Of a stretch of DNA of 64,000 nucleotides, positions 62,036-64,000 are shown piece after piece. A program made the position numbers and the translations under genes. The notes under the pieces were generated by a model, which saw nothing but the letters and a program-made list of their open reading frames with translations, had not been told where the DNA came from and made no database searches. Source of the stretch: Paenactinomyces guangxiensis (GTDB lineage Bacteria; Bacillota; Bacilli; Thermoactinomycetales; Thermoactinomycetaceae); the NCBI RefSeq assembly GCF_016055185.1, contig NZ_JAECVR010000006.1, positions 62,001 through 126,000 on the forward strand. Reading direction: 5' to 3'. Position 1 is the stretch's first letter. Each line of letters begins with the position of its first letter.

Positions 62036-62211
62036 TCAAAAGCTACAAAGGGTAATTTGCAGGCAGACTGCTTATTGCCTGTCAACCGGTTCGTGTAAAG
62101 TCCTGTTCTGACAAGACATGTTCAAAAACAGAGGCAATCAACCGGTAAGAGTCCCTTCACGCCAAGAAGGAGATTCCGGAATTACCATTTAGCAGAAGTG
62201 GTTCAACTATC

Positions 62212-62256
62212 GGAGACCGTTAGGATTCCCTGGGGAGGGATAACGGTCTCCTTTTC
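62212..62256 (+). terminator. Terminator of the chitinase gene
   Basis: GGAGACCGTT and AACGGTCTCC form a 10-bp stem, followed by TTTTCC. Confidence 0.8.
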
Positions 62257-62318
62257 CTCTGGCAAAAATCTATTCTTCTTATAAAAATGATATTCACCAG
62301 GGCGTTGCATTTAATCTT

Positions 62319-62450
62319 TTAATTATAAAATTCCCCTGCCTGTGGATCAAACAGAATGGCGTTATAATCTTCCGCAATCATTTCCAGGATAAATAGTACT
62401 TCGTTAAAATACTCCATCTCCACATCATCATCACCAAATGTTTCTATCAT
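62319..62450 (-). pseudogene. C-terminal remnant of an unknown acidic protein
   Basis: Reads [20 protein letters not shown], then [20 protein letters not shown] to a TAA. The text is protein-like, but there is no ribosome binding site before the ATG, and upstream it runs into the SRPBCC gene on the other strand. Probably the tail of a gene cut by the same rearrangement. Confidence 0.4.
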
Positions 62451-62454
62451 TTGT

Positions 62455-62832
62455 CTCGCATTTCAGAAAGTTTGGAAGGCTGTCTCCACATCAGAAGGTA
62501 TTGCTGCATGGTTTATGCCAAATGATTTTCAGCCAAAAGTCGGACATGAATTTACTTTGCAGTCACCTTTCGGGCCCTCCCCCTGCAAAGTCCTGGAACT
62601 TGATCCTCCCAAGCGGCTTTCCTTTGCCTGGGATGAATCCGGCTGGCGTGTTACTTTTGAACTAACAGAACTGGAAGGAAAAACAGAGTTCACACTCATT
62701 CATTCCGGCTGGGGAAAACCGGATGAAATTGTTGCAAAACCGTCAGAAAAAAATTCCGTGATACGCGACAGAATGAACAAAGGTTGGGAGGGGCTTGTTA
62801 ACAACAATCTTCGCAAGGTAGTTGAGCTCTAA
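62455..62832 (+). pseudogene. SRPBCC/AHSA1-family protein lacking its N-terminus
   Basis: [20 protein letters not shown], the start of the AHSA1 fold, continues into an otherwise complete domain ending [12 protein letters not shown]. The usual first 15 to 25 residues are missing and the internal ATG at 62515 has no ribosome binding site. It overlaps the ArsR start (TAATG), the normal pairing for this family. It is either a fragment or a gene using an unseen start. Confidence 0.65.
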
Positions 62833-63206
62833 TGTCATCCCAGCCAAAGCATGATATATTTCAGGCAATCGCCGATCCTACCCGGCGTCAGTTACTGAGA
62901 TTGCTTGCTGACAAGGAATTGCCCGTTACCGTAATAAGCAAACACTTCCCTATGAGCCGTACAGCCGTTTCCAAACATCTGCGCATTTTGTCAGAGGCGG
63001 GACTGGTGGGGGAGCAGAAAGTGGGGCGGGAGAAAAGGTACAGGCTCCAAGCGGAACCATTGATCGAGCTGAAACAGTGGCTTTCCTTTTACGAGCGATT
63101 CTGGGAAAACAAGATCTCCATGCTTAAACATTTTGTGGAAAATGAAGAGACAGCCGATAGGAAACTTGTGACCTCCGACCGAAACAAGCGGGAATCAGAG
63201 GAATAA
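62832..63206 (+). CDS. ArsR-family transcriptional regulator
   Basis: Winged-helix repressor of 124 residues: FQAIADPTRRQLLRLLADKE and SRTAVSKHLRILSEAGLVGE, then KRYRLQAEPLIELKQWL. It lacks the metal-binding Cys of ArsR proper and belongs to the group paired with AHSA1/SRPBCC proteins. Translation is probably coupled to the gene before it, which appears damaged. Confidence 0.88.
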   Translation: MSSQPKHDIFQAIADPTRRQLLRLLADKELPVTVISKHFPMSRTAVSKHLRILSEAGLVGEQKVGREKRYRLQAEPLIELKQWLSFYERFWENKISMLKHFVENEETADRKLVTSDRNKRESEE

Positions 63207-63313
63207 TCGCTGCGGGAGGTGCTGTACCCGCACATGCAGCCATTCAAGAAGAAGGCTGGTTTGAGATTAGCAAACATGAAGCTCCCCCGCTGATAGAAGC
63301 AGGGGAAACTTAA
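63204..63313 (+). pseudogene. Short C-terminal coding remnant
   Basis: A frame reading IIAAGGAVPAHAAIQEEGWF, then EISKHEAPPLIEAGET and a TAA, overlaps the arsR stop and has no start. The text is protein-like. I do not recognise the parent family. Confidence 0.3.
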
Positions 63314-63391
63314 ATGTGTACTGCATCGCCATGTAAATTGAGAGTTCTTTCGCTTATCTTAAACTTCTGCAAGTATCGATTTCATTTCATT

Positions 63392-64000
63392 TTACATACC
63401 ACGATGCAACTCTGCCTTTATTTTTCCGTGAACCCTTTCATCTATCTTCCACGTTTCCGGGAGTAATACACTCATCATCCCCGCCGCAATGAGCAAGGCA
63501 ATGCTGATCGAAAATGACAGCTGGTAACTTCCTGACCAGTCAAAGAGCAATCCCGGTATGTATGATCCAAGGGCTGAACCAATCTGATGGCTCATAAATA
63601 ACCATCCAGTAATTAGACCGATCGATTGCTTATGAAAGTAGGTTGACAGCAATTTAATTGTTGGAGCAACGGTTGAAAAATCCACCAACCCGAATGATAA
63701 TGAGAACGCAAACAGCAGAACCGGGTATTCCAGGAATATGGCGAGCAATCGGATATCGCTGGAGAATACCAAAAGAAGAGCAATCGTCAAAGCCCTTATA
63801 AAGTAGAGCAGAGATAAAAAAATTCGATTACTCCATCGGTCGGCCACTATTCCGGAGATTAATGTACCGATTATATTAAAAGCCGCAAGTGTAGCCACTG
63901 CAACACTGATAACGCCTGGCGCAAAACCACAGTTCTGTGTAAACGGAATCAAGTGGGTATCCATTAATCCGGTTGTCGTAAAACCGCACACAAAAAAAGG
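63392..64000 (-). CDS. MFS transporter, C-terminal part (5' end beyond window)
   Basis: The visible part, about 200 residues, holds some six helices of a major facilitator: GTLISGIVADRWSNRIFLSL is the central motif A, followed by LLFAFSLSFGLVDFSTVAPT and LFMSHQIGSALGSYIPGLLF. The frame continues past the window end without a start. The substrate cannot be told; the monocarboxylate/oxalate-formate branch is a possibility. Confidence 0.85.
   Translation of the reverse strand, partial: PFFVCGFTTTGLMDTHLIPFTQNCGFAPGVISVAVATLAAFNIIGTLISGIVADRWSNRIFLSLLYFIRALTIALLLVFSSDIRLLAIFLEYPVLLFAFSLSFGLVDFSTVAPTIKLLSTYFHKQSIGLITGWLFMSHQIGSALGSYIPGLLFDWSGSYQLSFSISIALLIAAGMMSVLLPETWKIDERVHGKIKAELHRGM

Larger units (their letters stand above)
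62036..62454. other. Gap after the chitinase
   Basis: About 420 bases holding the chitinase terminator and a short minus-strand remnant (62319-62450). Nothing else is supported. Confidence 0.45.

Noticed and set aside
1-64000. tRNA, rRNA, CRISPR array or complete insertion sequence
   Set aside because: I saw no cloverleaf-type sequence with a T-arm motif, no regularly spaced repeats and no transposase reading frame on either strand.

Overview
The window comes from a spore-forming, Gram-positive bacterium of the Bacillales. Evidence includes two Spo0M-like sporulation-control proteins, a coat-like Met/Pro/His-rich protein, an S-box (SAM-I) riboswitch on metH-yitJ, an HPr with both His15 and Ser46, a BirA-type operator on bioB, and strong Bacillus-type ribosome binding sites with frequent GTG and TTG starts. 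A thermoactinomycete-like family would fit, but the sequence alone does not settle this.

Layout. 0-8.2 kb (mostly minus): a two-component system cut by the window edge, a Spo0M paralogue, bioC, bioB with its BirA operator, an unknown acidic protein and an M32 carboxypeptidase. 8.4-13.7 kb (plus): a LevR-type sigma-54 activator followed by a perfectly spaced -24/-12 promoter and an operon of an orphan PTS IIB, HPr and enzyme I. 13.7-20.5 kb: speD with a structured leader, DinB-like protein, AblB-like acetyltransferase, L,D-transpeptidase, a phosphomutase-like enzyme, ispH, and small proteins, several with RNA hairpins over their start regions. 21-27.2 kb: a MacAB/YknXYZ-type efflux operon divergent from a two-component system, then a CsoR-like repressor. 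27.4-39.7 kb: yitJ-metH under a SAM-I riboswitch, an HTH-TPR regulator, two paralogous small-domain proteins (one with DUF4397), the second Spo0M, a WYL regulator, a DUF4139 protein and a MazG-like enzyme. 40-45.8 kb: ATP-grasp ligase, GNAT protein, a YtrA-type GntR/ABC operon and a second DinB-like protein.

45.9-63.3 kb is an accessory region with many broken genes. It holds a headless histidine kinase, an MFS exporter with an in-frame stop and two frameshifts next to an intact TetR gene, a secreted GH16 beta-glucanase sitting between two pieces of one broken GH4 phospho-beta-glucosidase gene, chbG and celB with a broken IIB, and the gene cluster known from Enterococcus and Salmonella relatives for D-glucosaminate-type catabolism. 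That cluster has a PRD regulator, amidohydrolase, small PRD protein, SFCGS protein, DUF4312, DUF4311, DUF4310 and a DgaE-type lyase. DUF4310 is frameshifted, and the expected KDGP aldolase is absent at a deletion junction. A secreted GH18 chitinase follows, preceded by NagR-like and CcpA-like operators.

The common theme is sugar and amino-sugar use: a chitinase and glucanase outside the cell, PTS components and an unusual transporter candidate at the membrane, and PRD/LevR/CcpA-type control through HPr. The best candidates for new biology are the SFCGS/DUF4310-4312 membrane system, the sigma-54-controlled IIB-HPr-EI operon with a LevR lacking its EIIA-Man domain, and a dispersed palindromic element present in three intergenic copies.
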